DNA from: Sphingobium soli
GTDB lineage: Bacteria > Pseudomonadota > Alphaproteobacteria > Sphingomonadales > Sphingomonadaceae
NCBI RefSeq assembly: GCF_020782245.1
Contig: NZ_JAJGNP010000001.1
Span: 248,001 to 312,000 of the forward strand
Direction of reading: 5' to 3'
Length of the DNA stretch: 64,000 bases
In this document: in pieces, positions 19,465 through 27,178 of the stretch
Numbering within the stretch: position 1 is the stretch's first letter
Layout: each line of letters begins with the position of its first letter
Position numbers and translations under genes: made by a program
The notes under the pieces: generated by a model
Database searches by the model: none
What the model was told of the DNA's origin: nothing
What the model saw: the letters and a program-made list of their open reading frames with translations, nothing else

Positions 19465-20199
19465 ATGGGGAGCGCGCGCAAGGAGGGCCATTTCGGAACC
19501 GACGAGGGCGCGCTCCGCATCCATCAGGCCATTGCCCGCGACCTGGGCACCGCCATTCTGACCGGCAAGCACAAGCCTGGCGATTTGTTCGAAGGCGAGA
19601 TCGAGGCCGCCGAACGGCTTGGCGTATCGCGCACCGCCTATCGCGAAGCGGTCCGCATCCTCATCGCCAAGGGCATGCTTGAAAGCCGGCCGAAAGCGGG
19701 CACGCGCGTGCTTCCCCGCGCGCGCTGGAACGTGCTCGACCCCGAAATGCTCGCCTGGATGTTTGCAGGCGAACCCGATCGCGCCTTCATTCGCGACCTG
19801 TTTGAACTGCGTGGCGTGATCGAGCCGGCCGCCGCGGAATTCGCCGCCCGGCGGCGCACGGACGATCAACTCGCGGTCATGGATACGGCATTGGGCGAAA
19901 TGCGCCGCTATGGCCTCTCCACGCCCGAAGGCCGCGCCGCCGACCAGCGCTTTCACCATGCCATATTGGCTGCGGCCCATAATGACGCCCTGGCTGCGCT
20001 TGCCAGTTCCGTCGGCGCGGCGGTCAGCTGGACCACCACGTTCAAGCATCGCAAAAAGCTGCTTCCGCGCGATCCGCTGCCCGATCACCAATCCGTGCAT
20101 AAGGCCATAGCTGCACGCGACACCGCGGCGGCGCGCGATTCCATGGCTGAACTGCTTCGCCTCGCCTTGGCCGACATGGATATCGCGCTGTCGGAGTGA
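19465..20199 (+). CDS. FadR-type GntR transcriptional regulator
   Basis: This 244-residue protein has an N-terminal winged helix (about 18-85; FEGEIEAAERLGVSRTAYRE, then LIAKGMLESRPKAGTRV) and a C-terminal all-helical FCD ligand domain (FELRGVIEPAAAEFAARR, DQRFHHAIL). FCD regulators usually bind sugar acids or other small acids and repress neighbouring catabolic genes. It lies 17 bases after the sugar dehydrogenase in the same direction, with AAAAGGAAAA before its ATG, so it probably controls this operon. Confidence 0.93.
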   Translation: MGSARKEGHFGTDEGALRIHQAIARDLGTAILTGKHKPGDLFEGEIEAAERLGVSRTAYREAVRILIAKGMLESRPKAGTRVLPRARWNVLDPEMLAWMFAGEPDRAFIRDLFELRGVIEPAAAEFAARRRTDDQLAVMDTALGEMRRYGLSTPEGRAADQRFHHAILAAAHNDALAALASSVGAAVSWTTTFKHRKKLLPRDPLPDHQSVHKAIAARDTAAARDSMAELLRLALADMDIALSE

Positions 20200-20286
20200 C
20201 ACCGACGCCCTGGGGCCCAGATCGACAGGGAACCCGCACTCCGGTTCGCGCGCTTGCTTCCCGATATCGGCAAGCAGGGGATTGGA

Positions 20287-21198
20287 ATGACAGATATCGT
20301 AGCGCAGCAGGTCCATGCCCACGCACCATGGCAGATACCGGCGCGCGGCTGGTGGCAAATCCTCAAACGGGTTTACGGCAAATTGTCGACCAATCACATC
20401 AGCCTGTTGTCGGCGGGCGTCGCCTATTACGCCTTTTTGTCCATCGCTCCGCTGCTGCTGGCAGTGGTTCTGACCTATGGTCTGATCGGCGATCCTCAAC
20501 TGGTGGCGGACAATGTCCGGTCGCTGATCACGGTCGTGCCACAGGAGGCCGCCAAGCTCATCTACGAACAGTTGATGGCCATTGTGACGACAACCAAGCC
20601 TGCCGTCGGCCTGGGCTTGATCTTTGCCCTCGCCTTTGCCGTTTATGGCGCCACCCGCGCGTCCTCGGCAACGATCGAGGCGCTCAATATCATTTATGAA
20701 CAGACCGAAGCGCGGTCGATCTTCGCCTTTTACCGGGTGTCCCTGGGAATCACTTTCTCTGCGGTCCTCGTGGTCGTGGTGGGCGTGCTCACCGCGTCGG
20801 TGATCGGGTTTCTTGAAACATTGACCAATGGCTGGGGCCAGATCGCGATCTTCCTGACCAAGGCGATCACCTGGATCGTGGCGGGAATGTTCGCCAGCTT
20901 GATCTTCGCGCTCATCTACCGTTTCGGGCCGCATCGGCGCAAGGCGCGCTGGCGCTGGCTGACGGCGGGATCCGTCACCGCAACGGTGCTCTGGCTACTC
21001 TCGACGCTGGCCGTATCCTTCTACGTGTCGAAATTTGGCAATTACAACGAAACCTATGGCTCACTGGGCGCCGTGGTCGTCCTTCAACTGTGGCTTTATG
21101 TCTCCGCCTTCGTCGTTCTGCTGGGGGCACAGCTCAATCGGGAGGCCGAACGCCAGACAAGCGCCGACACGCAGATCGACGAGCCGCCGGCGCAATGA
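20287..21198 (+). CDS. YihY/BrkB family inner-membrane protein
   Basis: This 303-residue protein has about six membrane helices and the family signature HISLLSAGVAYYAFLSIAPLL, followed by ATRASSATIEALNIIYE and a closing NETYGSLGAVVVLQLWLYV segment. The family was once named after RNase BN in error; its actual role is unknown. The ATG at 20287 follows AGGGGATTGGA; an in-frame TTG at 20254 has weaker support. The C-terminal tail after the last helix is polar and short. It is followed by tRNA-Trp. Confidence 0.9.
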   Translation: MTDIVAQQVHAHAPWQIPARGWWQILKRVYGKLSTNHISLLSAGVAYYAFLSIAPLLLAVVLTYGLIGDPQLVADNVRSLITVVPQEAAKLIYEQLMAIVTTTKPAVGLGLIFALAFAVYGATRASSATIEALNIIYEQTEARSIFAFYRVSLGITFSAVLVVVVGVLTASVIGFLETLTNGWGQIAIFLTKAITWIVAGMFASLIFALIYRFGPHRRKARWRWLTAGSVTATVLWLLSTLAVSFYVSKFGNYNETYGSLGAVVVLQLWLYVSAFVVLLGAQLNREAERQTSADTQIDEPPAQ

Positions 21199-21265
21199 CG
21201 GCGGCGCGATAATCGCGCTTGCCCTGCCCGCTTCGCCACGCTAAAGCGCCCTCCTTCGCCGGCAC

Positions 21266-21341
21266 AGGAGTGTAGCTCAGCTGGTAGAGCGTCGGTCTCC
21301 AAAACCGAATGCCGGGGGTTCGAGTCCCTCCACTCCTGCCA
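21266..21341 (+). tRNA. tRNA-Trp (CCA anticodon)
   Basis: The 76-base cloverleaf has acceptor AGGAGTG/CACTCCT, anticodon stem TCGGT/ACCGA with loop CTCCAAA (anticodon CCA), T arm GGGGG-TTCGAGT-CCCTC with one wobble pair, and an encoded CCA. It precedes secE, the usual bacterial arrangement. Confidence 0.97.
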
Positions 21342-21511
21342 AGCGAACTGGCCGCGATCCCTTGAATATCAATGGGCTCGCGGCTAAGTGCGCAGGCGAA
21401 ACAAGGTCGCGGAGCAGGCGGCCGCACCCCCGGACGCTGGAACAGGCGGGATCGGGAGGGCGGACTGTTGCTTCGCGAATTGGCGTTGATACGAAGGTGA
21501 AAAGGCAGGCG

Positions 21512-21718
21512 ATGGCGAAGGTTTCCCCCGGCGAATTCGTCAATCAGGTGAAGACCGAAGCGTCGAAAATCGTGTGGCCGACCGGTCGCGAAACGGTGAT
21601 GACTGGCGTGATGGTCGTCATCATGACCACGCTGCTGGGGCTCTTCTTCTTCGGCATCGACACCTTCTTCGGCGCGATCGTCCAGTGGCTGCTCAGCCTC
21701 GCGGCCGGCCGGGCCTGA
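21512..21718 (+). CDS. secE: Preprotein translocase subunit SecE
   Basis: This 68-residue single-helix protein stabilises SecY in the Sec translocon. The short amphipathic N-terminus FVNQVKTEASKIVWPTGRET contains the hallmark VWPT motif, and one membrane helix follows (VMTGVMVVIMTTLLGLFFFG). Length is typical of non-enterobacterial SecE. The ATG has AAAAGGCAGG upstream; the frame is open to 21362 but that part reads as noncoding tRNA spacer. nusG starts 21 bases downstream. Confidence 0.96.
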   Translation: MAKVSPGEFVNQVKTEASKIVWPTGRETVMTGVMVVIMTTLLGLFFFGIDTFFGAIVQWLLSLAAGRA

Positions 21719-21739
21719 TCGGGAGTATGAAAGAGTAAC

Positions 21740-22276
21740 ATGGCGCGCTGGTACATCATCCACGCCTATTCGGGCTTCGAAAGCAAGGTCAAGGAATCGA
21801 TCCTGGCCGAAGCCGAGCGCATGGGCCTCTCCCAACTGGTCGAACAGGTCGAGGTGCCCACCGAAACGGTGACCGAAGTGAAGCGCGGCAAGAAGGTGCA
21901 GGTCGAGCGCAAGTTCATGCCCGGCTACGTCCTCGCCAAGCTCAGCATGAACGACGACATCTATCACCTGGTGAAGAATACGCCCAAGGTGACGGGCTTC
22001 CTTGGCTCGTCGGGCAAGCCCCAGGCGATCAGCGAGGGCGAGGCCGCCCGCTATTTCGGCGCCCAGAAGGAAGCCGAGGCCGCGCCCAAGCACAAGGTCA
22101 ATGTCGATTACGAAATCGGCGACAGCGTCAAGGTGCTGGATGGCCCCTTTGCCAGCTTCAACGGCGTGGTCGAGGAACTGGATTTCGAAAAGAACCGGGT
22201 CAAGGTGTCGGTGTCGATCTTCGGCCGCGCGACCCCGGTCGAACTGGATTTCGAACAGGTCGAACTGTCAAAATAA
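21740..22276 (+). CDS. nusG: Transcription termination/antitermination factor NusG
   Basis: This 178-residue protein has an N-terminal NGN domain starting MARWYIIHAYSGFESKVKES, with the PGYVLAKL and TGFLGSSGKP segments, and a C-terminal KOW domain (about 125-178; VKVLDGPFASFNGVVEELD, closing TPVELDFEQVELSK). It binds RNA polymerase and links it to Rho or the ribosome. It is preceded by secE and followed by rplK after a 128-base leader. Confidence 0.98.
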   Translation: MARWYIIHAYSGFESKVKESILAEAERMGLSQLVEQVEVPTETVTEVKRGKKVQVERKFMPGYVLAKLSMNDDIYHLVKNTPKVTGFLGSSGKPQAISEGEAARYFGAQKEAEAAPKHKVNVDYEIGDSVKVLDGPFASFNGVVEELDFEKNRVKVSVSIFGRATPVELDFEQVELSK

Positions 22277-22324
22277 AGACTATGCCCGTTCCCCAGGCGT
22301 AATCGCAGGGGGGCGAGCGACGTA

Positions 22325-22344
22325 ATTTCCGGGCAACCGGAAAT
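22325..22344 (+). promoter_or_regulatory. GNRA-type hairpin in the rplK leader
   Basis: A perfect 8-bp inverted repeat, ATTTCCGG at 22325-22332 and CCGGAAAT at 22337-22344, closes on a GCAA tetraloop. It lies 60 bases before the rplK ATG. Ribosomal protein L1 represses the L11-L1 operon through an mRNA leader structure in other bacteria; a similar role here is inference. Confidence 0.4.
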
Positions 22345-22404
22345 ATCTGCGGGAGGGTTGCCTGGTGCAGCCTGCTTGACCGCTAAACTTGAAAGAGAGT
22401 GACA

Positions 22405-22836
22405 ATGGCCAAGAAGATTACGGGCTATATCAAACTCCAGGTGCCCGCTGGAGCCGCCAACCCTTCACCGCCGATCGGCCCTGCCCTGGGTCAGCGCGGC
22501 GTGAACATCATGGAATTCTGCAAGGCGTTCAACGCCTCGACGGACAAGATGGACAAGGGCACGCCGCTGCCGACCATCATCACCGTCTATGCGGACCGTT
22601 CGTTCAGCTTCGTCACGAAGATGCCGCCGGCGACCTACCTGATCAAGAAGGCGATCAACCTGAAGTCGGGCTCGAAGGAGCCGGGCAAGGCCGTCGCTGG
22701 CAAGATCACCCGCGCACAGCTCGCCGAAATCGCGCAGGTCAAGATGCCTGATCTCAACGCGAACGACATCGACGCTGCAACGAAGATCATTGAAGGCTCC
22801 GCGCGCGCGATGGGCCTCGACGTGGTGGAGGGCTAA
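22405..22836 (+). CDS. rplK: 50S ribosomal protein L11
   Basis: This 143-residue protein has the L11 pattern: [44 protein letters not shown] and C-terminal [16 protein letters not shown]. It binds 23S rRNA at the GTPase-associated centre. The MAKK start at 22405 is preferred over an in-frame GTG at 22399. The rplA start follows after 4 bases, with the GGAGGG near the L11 end acting as its ribosome site. Confidence 0.98.
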   Translation: MAKKITGYIKLQVPAGAANPSPPIGPALGQRGVNIMEFCKAFNASTDKMDKGTPLPTIITVYADRSFSFVTKMPPATYLIKKAINLKSGSKEPGKAVAGKITRAQLAEIAQVKMPDLNANDIDAATKIIEGSARAMGLDVVEG

Positions 22837-22840
22837 GACC

Positions 22841-23539
22841 ATGGCAAAGCTGACCAAGAAGGCGAAGGCCCTGGCCGCTGCCGTTGACCGCGAAAAGCTG
22901 CACGGCGTCGATGAGGCGCTGGGCCTGATCAAGACCCACGCGACCGCCAAGTTCGACGAAAGCGTCGAAATCGCGATCAACCTGGGCGTCGATCCGCGTC
23001 ACGCTGACCAGATGGTGCGCGGCGTCGTCACCCTGCCCGCTGGCACCGGCAAGGACGTGCGTGTCGCCGTGTTCGCCCGTGGCGACAAGGCCGAAGCCGC
23101 CAAGGCGGCCGGCGCCGAAGTCGTCGGCGCCGAAGACCTGCTGGAATCGATCCAGGGCGGCAACATCGATTTCGAACGCGTCATCGCCACCCCCGACATG
23201 ATGGGCCTCGTCGGTCGTCTGGGTAAGGTGCTGGGTCCCAAGGGCCTGATGCCGAACCCGAAGCTGGGCACCGTGACCCCGAACGTCGCCGAAGCCGTGA
23301 AGGCCGCCAAGGGCGGACAGATCGAATTCCGCGTCGAAAAGGCGGGCATCATTCATGCCGGTCTTGGCAAGTCGAGCTTCTCGGCCGAAGACCTGCGCAA
23401 GAATTTCGACGCCTTCGTCGACGCGATCGTCAAGGCGAAGCCGTCGGGTTCGAAGGGCAAATATGTCCGCAAGATCGCCCTGTCGTCCTCGATGGGCCCG
23501 GGCGTGAAGGTCGATGTGGCGGAAGTCGCTTCCGTCTGA
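22841..23539 (+). CDS. rplA: 50S ribosomal protein L1
   Basis: This 232-residue protein binds 23S rRNA at the L1 stalk and often its own operon mRNA. Recognisable blocks are [39 protein letters not shown] and [17 protein letters not shown]. The start [11 protein letters not shown] is fixed by the ribosome site inside the rplK tail. Unlike the enterobacterial order, rplJ-rplL-rpoBC do not follow; a terminator and an unrelated RNA helicase come next. Confidence 0.98.
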   Translation: MAKLTKKAKALAAAVDREKLHGVDEALGLIKTHATAKFDESVEIAINLGVDPRHADQMVRGVVTLPAGTGKDVRVAVFARGDKAEAAKAAGAEVVGAEDLLESIQGGNIDFERVIATPDMMGLVGRLGKVLGPKGLMPNPKLGTVTPNVAEAVKAAKGGQIEFRVEKAGIIHAGLGKSSFSAEDLRKNFDAFVDAIVKAKPSGSKGKYVRKIALSSSMGPGVKVDVAEVASV

Positions 23540-23555
23540 TCGACTGAAAAGTGAT

Positions 23556-23609
23556 AAAGGGGCCGCTTTCCCTCCCATGCGGGGGAAGGCGGCCTTCTTG
23601 TTTTCTTTG
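23556..23609 (+). terminator. Probable terminator after rplA
   Basis: AAGGGGCCGCTTTCCC can pair imperfectly with GGGGGAAGGCGGCCTT around the loop TCCCATGC, and a T-rich run (TTGTTTTCTTT) follows. The rest of the 288-base gap to the helicase gene shows short GC-rich palindromes but no gene I can support. Confidence 0.55.
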
Positions 23610-23827
23610 CCGCTGCTTCGACATCGAGGCGGCGTCGGACCGGAATGGTCCGCAAGAAGGGGGACACCCCTCCACCGGCATGGCCGGCCCCCCTCCCCAA
23701 ATGCGGGAGGATTTGGAACCGAAGGACTGACCATCCTTCGGGCCTTCGCATCCCGCGAATGGCATGAACGGTCTTTCGTATCCGTCGGGAATGGCGGGTC
23801 GCTATTTTACCGATGGAACTTAGAAAT

Positions 23828-25570
23828 ATGGCTTTTGAAACTCTCCCCGCCCTGCTGTCTCAGGCGCTCGTCGCCAAGGGCTATGAAGCACTGACCCCCG
23901 TGCAGTCCGAAGTCACGCAGGAAGAAGCGCATGGCCGCGACCTGCTCGTTTCGGCGCAGACCGGATCGGGCAAGACGGTCGCTTTCGGGCTCGCCATGGC
24001 GGGCGAATTGCTGGGCGATGCGGAGCGCCTGCCGGTGGCCGGCCTGCCGCTGGCGCTGGTGATTGCACCGACGCGCGAACTGGCGTTGCAGGTCAGCCGC
24101 GAGCTGGAATGGCTCTACGGCGCGGCACGGGCGCGCATCGCGACCTGCGTCGGCGGGATGGACGCGGCCAAGGAGCGTCGGAACCTGAGCCATGGCGCAC
24201 ATATCGTGGTGGGTACGCCAGGGCGTCTGCGCGACCATCTGGAGCGTGGCGCGCTGGACCTGAGCGCGATGCGCACGGCCGTTCTGGACGAAGCCGACGA
24301 AATGCTGGACATGGGCTTTCGCGAGGATCTGGAGGCCATCCTCGACAGCGCGCCGCAGGAACGCCGCACGCTGCTGTTTTCGGCCACCATGCCCAAGCCG
24401 ATCGTGACCATGGCCAAGCGCTACCAAAAGGACGCGCTGCGCATTTCGACCATGAGCGAGGAACGCGGCCATGGCGACATCAGCTATCAGGCGCTGACCG
24501 TCGCACCTTCCGACATTGAGAATGCAGTGGTGAACCTGCTGCGCTTTCATGAGGCGGAGACGGCGATCCTGTTTTGCGCCACCCGTGACAATGTGCGCCA
24601 CCTTCACGCCAGCCTGACCGAGCGCGGCTTTGCCGTCGTGGCGCTGTCGGGCGAGCATAGCCAGAATGAGCGCAACCATGCGTTGCAGGCGCTGCGCGAC
24701 AAACGGGCGCGGGTGTGCGTGGCGACCGATGTGGCCGCGCGCGGCATCGACCTGCCCTCGCTGTCCCTCGTCGTCCATGTCGAACTGCCCCGCGACGCCG
24801 AGACGATGCAGCATCGGTCGGGCCGCACGGGCCGCGCAGGCAAGAAGGGTACGGCCGTGCTGATCGTCCCCTATCCGCGCCGCCGTCGCGTCGAATCGAT
24901 GCTGCGCGGGGCGAAGATTCCGGTGGAATGGGGCACCCCGCCGAGCAAGGAAGCGATTCTGGAGCAGGACAATGCTCGCCTGCGCGCCAGCCTGATGGAG
25001 CGCGCCGAACTGGACGAGGCGGACTGGGCGCTGGGCGCAGAAATCCTGGCCGAGAAGAGCGCCAAGGAAATCGCCGCGATGCTGGTGAAGAGCGCACGTG
25101 CCGCCTTGCCTGCGCCCGAGGAACTGCTCGACCGCAGCGAAGCGCCGACGCGCAATGACGGTCCGCGTCCAGGCTTTGAAGATACGCAATGGTTCCGCAT
25201 GGACATTGGCCGCCGGCAGAATGCCGATCCGCGCTGGATCCTGCCGCTCATCTGCCGTCGGGGCCATGTGTCGCGTCAGGATATTGGTGCGATCCGCATC
25301 ACCACCAACGAAACCATGTTCGAAATTCCCAAGACGATCGTCAGCCGCTTCACGTCCGCCTTGAAGCGCACGGGGGAAGCCAATGACGAGGGCGCCGATG
25401 TTGCCTTCGAGATGATCGAAGGCAGCCCGCGGGAGGAAGCGCGCCAGCACAAGCGCGCCGGTCGTCCCAATGATCGCGGACCGCGCGGCAATGATCGCGC
25501 CTCGCGTCCCGGCGGCCATGCACCGCGCCCCTTCAAAAGTGGGCGCAAGGGGCCACCGCGCGGTCGCTGA
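23828..25570 (+). CDS. DEAD-box RNA helicase with DbpA-type RNA-binding domain
   Basis: This 580-residue protein has a full DEAD-box core: Q motif ALTPVQSEVT, Walker A SAQTGSGKT, PTRELALQVS, DEADEMLDMGF, SATMP, and HRSGRTGRAG. A C-terminal DbpA RNA-binding domain (about 460-535) precedes a basic Arg/Gly-rich tail. DbpA-type helicases act in large-subunit assembly, directed to 23S rRNA by that domain. The ATG at 23828 (MAFETLPALL) is chosen; another ATG 15 bases upstream is possible and neither has a strong ribosome site. Its 3' end runs into the hairpin that includes the photolyase start. Confidence 0.94.
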   Translation: MAFETLPALLSQALVAKGYEALTPVQSEVTQEEAHGRDLLVSAQTGSGKTVAFGLAMAGELLGDAERLPVAGLPLALVIAPTRELALQVSRELEWLYGAARARIATCVGGMDAAKERRNLSHGAHIVVGTPGRLRDHLERGALDLSAMRTAVLDEADEMLDMGFREDLEAILDSAPQERRTLLFSATMPKPIVTMAKRYQKDALRISTMSEERGHGDISYQALTVAPSDIENAVVNLLRFHEAETAILFCATRDNVRHLHASLTERGFAVVALSGEHSQNERNHALQALRDKRARVCVATDVAARGIDLPSLSLVVHVELPRDAETMQHRSGRTGRAGKKGTAVLIVPYPRRRRVESMLRGAKIPVEWGTPPSKEAILEQDNARLRASLMERAELDEADWALGAEILAEKSAKEIAAMLVKSARAALPAPEELLDRSEAPTRNDGPRPGFEDTQWFRMDIGRRQNADPRWILPLICRRGHVSRQDIGAIRITTNETMFEIPKTIVSRFTSALKRTGEANDEGADVAFEMIEGSPREEARQHKRAGRPNDRGPRGNDRASRPGGHAPRPFKSGRKGPPRGR

Positions 25571-25611
25571 GCCGTTGGGCCACCTGCCCCTTCGGACAGG
25601 CTGGGATATTG

Positions 25612-25652
25612 AAGGGCCGTCGGTCATTCCATCGGGATGACCGACGGCCCTT
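25612..25652 (+). promoter_or_regulatory. 16-bp hairpin spanning the photolyase start codon
   Basis: AAGGGCCGTCGGTCAT (25612-25627) is the exact reverse complement of ATGACCGACGGCCCTT (25637-25652), with a 9-base loop. The right arm begins with the photolyase ATG. Three T residues follow the stem, so it may also weakly terminate the helicase transcript. Confidence 0.75.
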
Positions 25653-27172
25653 TGCTCATTCCCGTGCTCGGCGACCAGTTGACCCCTGACATTGCCGCCC
25701 TGCGCGCTGCCCACAGGGATGACAGCATTGTCCTGATGATGGAGGTGGCGGACGAGACGGCCTATGTGAAGCATCACAAGGCCAAGATCGCGTTCATCCT
25801 GTCCGCCATGCGCCATCATGCCGAACGTCTGCACGCCCTGGGCTGGACGGTCGATTATGTGACTCTCGACGCGCCTGACAATAGGGGCTCTTTCACCAGC
25901 GAGGTTGCGCGGGCAGTTGAGCGGCATCAACCGCGCGCGATTCACGTGACCGAACCGGGCGAATGGCGCGTCCGGTCCATGATCGAAAGCTGGGAAACCC
26001 GGTTCGCCATCCCGGTCACCATCCATGAGGATGATCGCTTCCTCTGCTCCCATGCGGAGTTCGACAGCTGGGCAGCGGCGCGCAACCAGTTGCGCATGGA
26101 GTTTTTCTATCGCGACATGCGGCGCAAGACCGGCCTGCTGATGACGGACGCGGGCGAACCGGAGGGCGGGCAATGGAATTATGATGCCGACAATCGCAAG
26201 CCAGCCCCCGATCGCGACCTGCTGATGCCGCATCCGATCCGGTTTCGTCCCGATGACGTGACGCAGGCGGTGCTGGATATGGTTGCCGATCGCTTCGCCG
26301 ACCATATTGGCAGCCTCGACTATTTTCATTTCGCGGTCACGCATGACGAAGCGCTGCGCCAGCGCAAGCGCTTCCTGGACGATGCCCTGCCACGCTTTGG
26401 CGATTATCAGGACGCAATGCTGACCGACGAGCCGTTCCTGTGGCACTCGATCCTGTCACCCTATATCAACGCCGGGCTGCTGGATCCGCTGGATCTGTGC
26501 CGGGAGGTCAAGGCGCGCTACCGGGCGGGCAAGGTGCCGCTCAATTGCGCCGAAGGCTTCATCCGCCAGATCATCGGCTGGCGCGAATATGTGCGCGGCG
26601 TCTATTGGCATGAAGGGCCTGATTATGGAAAGCGCAACGCGCTGGAGGCACAGCGGGACTTGCCCGACTTCTACTGGACCGGCGAGACAGACATGCATTG
26701 CCTGGCTCAGGCGATCGGCCAGACCATCGACCATGGCTATGCCCATCATATCCAGCGGTTGATGATCACCGGTAATTTCGCCCTGATCGCGGGGATCGAC
26801 CCGCATCAGGTGCATGTCTGGTATCTGGAGGTCTATGCCGACGCCTATGAATGGGTGGAGATGCCCAACACCATCGGCATGGCGCTGTTCGCCGATGGCG
26901 GCTTGCTGGGCAGCAAGCCCTATGCGGCCGGGGGTGCCTATATCAATCGCATGTCAAACTATTGCGGCACATGCCGCTACGATGTGAAGAAGCGGGTGGG
27001 CGATGACGCCTGCCCTTTCAATGCGCTCTACTGGGACTTCATCGCGCGGAACGAGCGCAGGCTCGCACGCAACCCGCGCATGGCGATGCCCTATCGCAAC
27101 TGGCAGAGGATGAAGGAAGAGGACCGCGCCGCCACCCGCAAGCAGGCAGCGCGATTCCTGGAGAGCCTCTGA
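25637..27172 (+). CDS. Fe-S cluster photolyase/cryptochrome (PhrB, (6-4)-type)
   Basis: This 511-residue protein belongs to the bacterial iron-sulfur cryptochrome/photolyase group, which repairs (6-4) photoproducts with FAD and blue light. It has the N-terminal antenna-domain phrase LIPVLGDQLTPDIAALRAA, the FAD-domain block AEGFIRQIIGWREYVRG, and the cluster cysteines in YCGTCRYDVKKRVGDDACPF plus one upstream in LNCAEGF. The annotated ATG lies inside a strong hairpin; an alternative TTG (residue 6, at 25652) would start just at its end. The upstream gene is an RNA helicase with 66 bases between them. Confidence 0.93.
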   Translation: MTDGPLLIPVLGDQLTPDIAALRAAHRDDSIVLMMEVADETAYVKHHKAKIAFILSAMRHHAERLHALGWTVDYVTLDAPDNRGSFTSEVARAVERHQPRAIHVTEPGEWRVRSMIESWETRFAIPVTIHEDDRFLCSHAEFDSWAAARNQLRMEFFYRDMRRKTGLLMTDAGEPEGGQWNYDADNRKPAPDRDLLMPHPIRFRPDDVTQAVLDMVADRFADHIGSLDYFHFAVTHDEALRQRKRFLDDALPRFGDYQDAMLTDEPFLWHSILSPYINAGLLDPLDLCREVKARYRAGKVPLNCAEGFIRQIIGWREYVRGVYWHEGPDYGKRNALEAQRDLPDFYWTGETDMHCLAQAIGQTIDHGYAHHIQRLMITGNFALIAGIDPHQVHVWYLEVYADAYEWVEMPNTIGMALFADGGLLGSKPYAAGGAYINRMSNYCGTCRYDVKKRVGDDACPFNALYWDFIARNERRLARNPRMAMPYRNWQRMKEEDRAATRKQAARFLESL

Positions 27173-27178
27173 CTAACC

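Noticed and set aside
23807-26446. 879-residue open frame on the minus strand opposite the RNA helicase and photolyase
   Set aside because: It spans two well-supported plus-strand genes, has no family resemblance and reflects the GC-rich third-position bias of the opposite strand.
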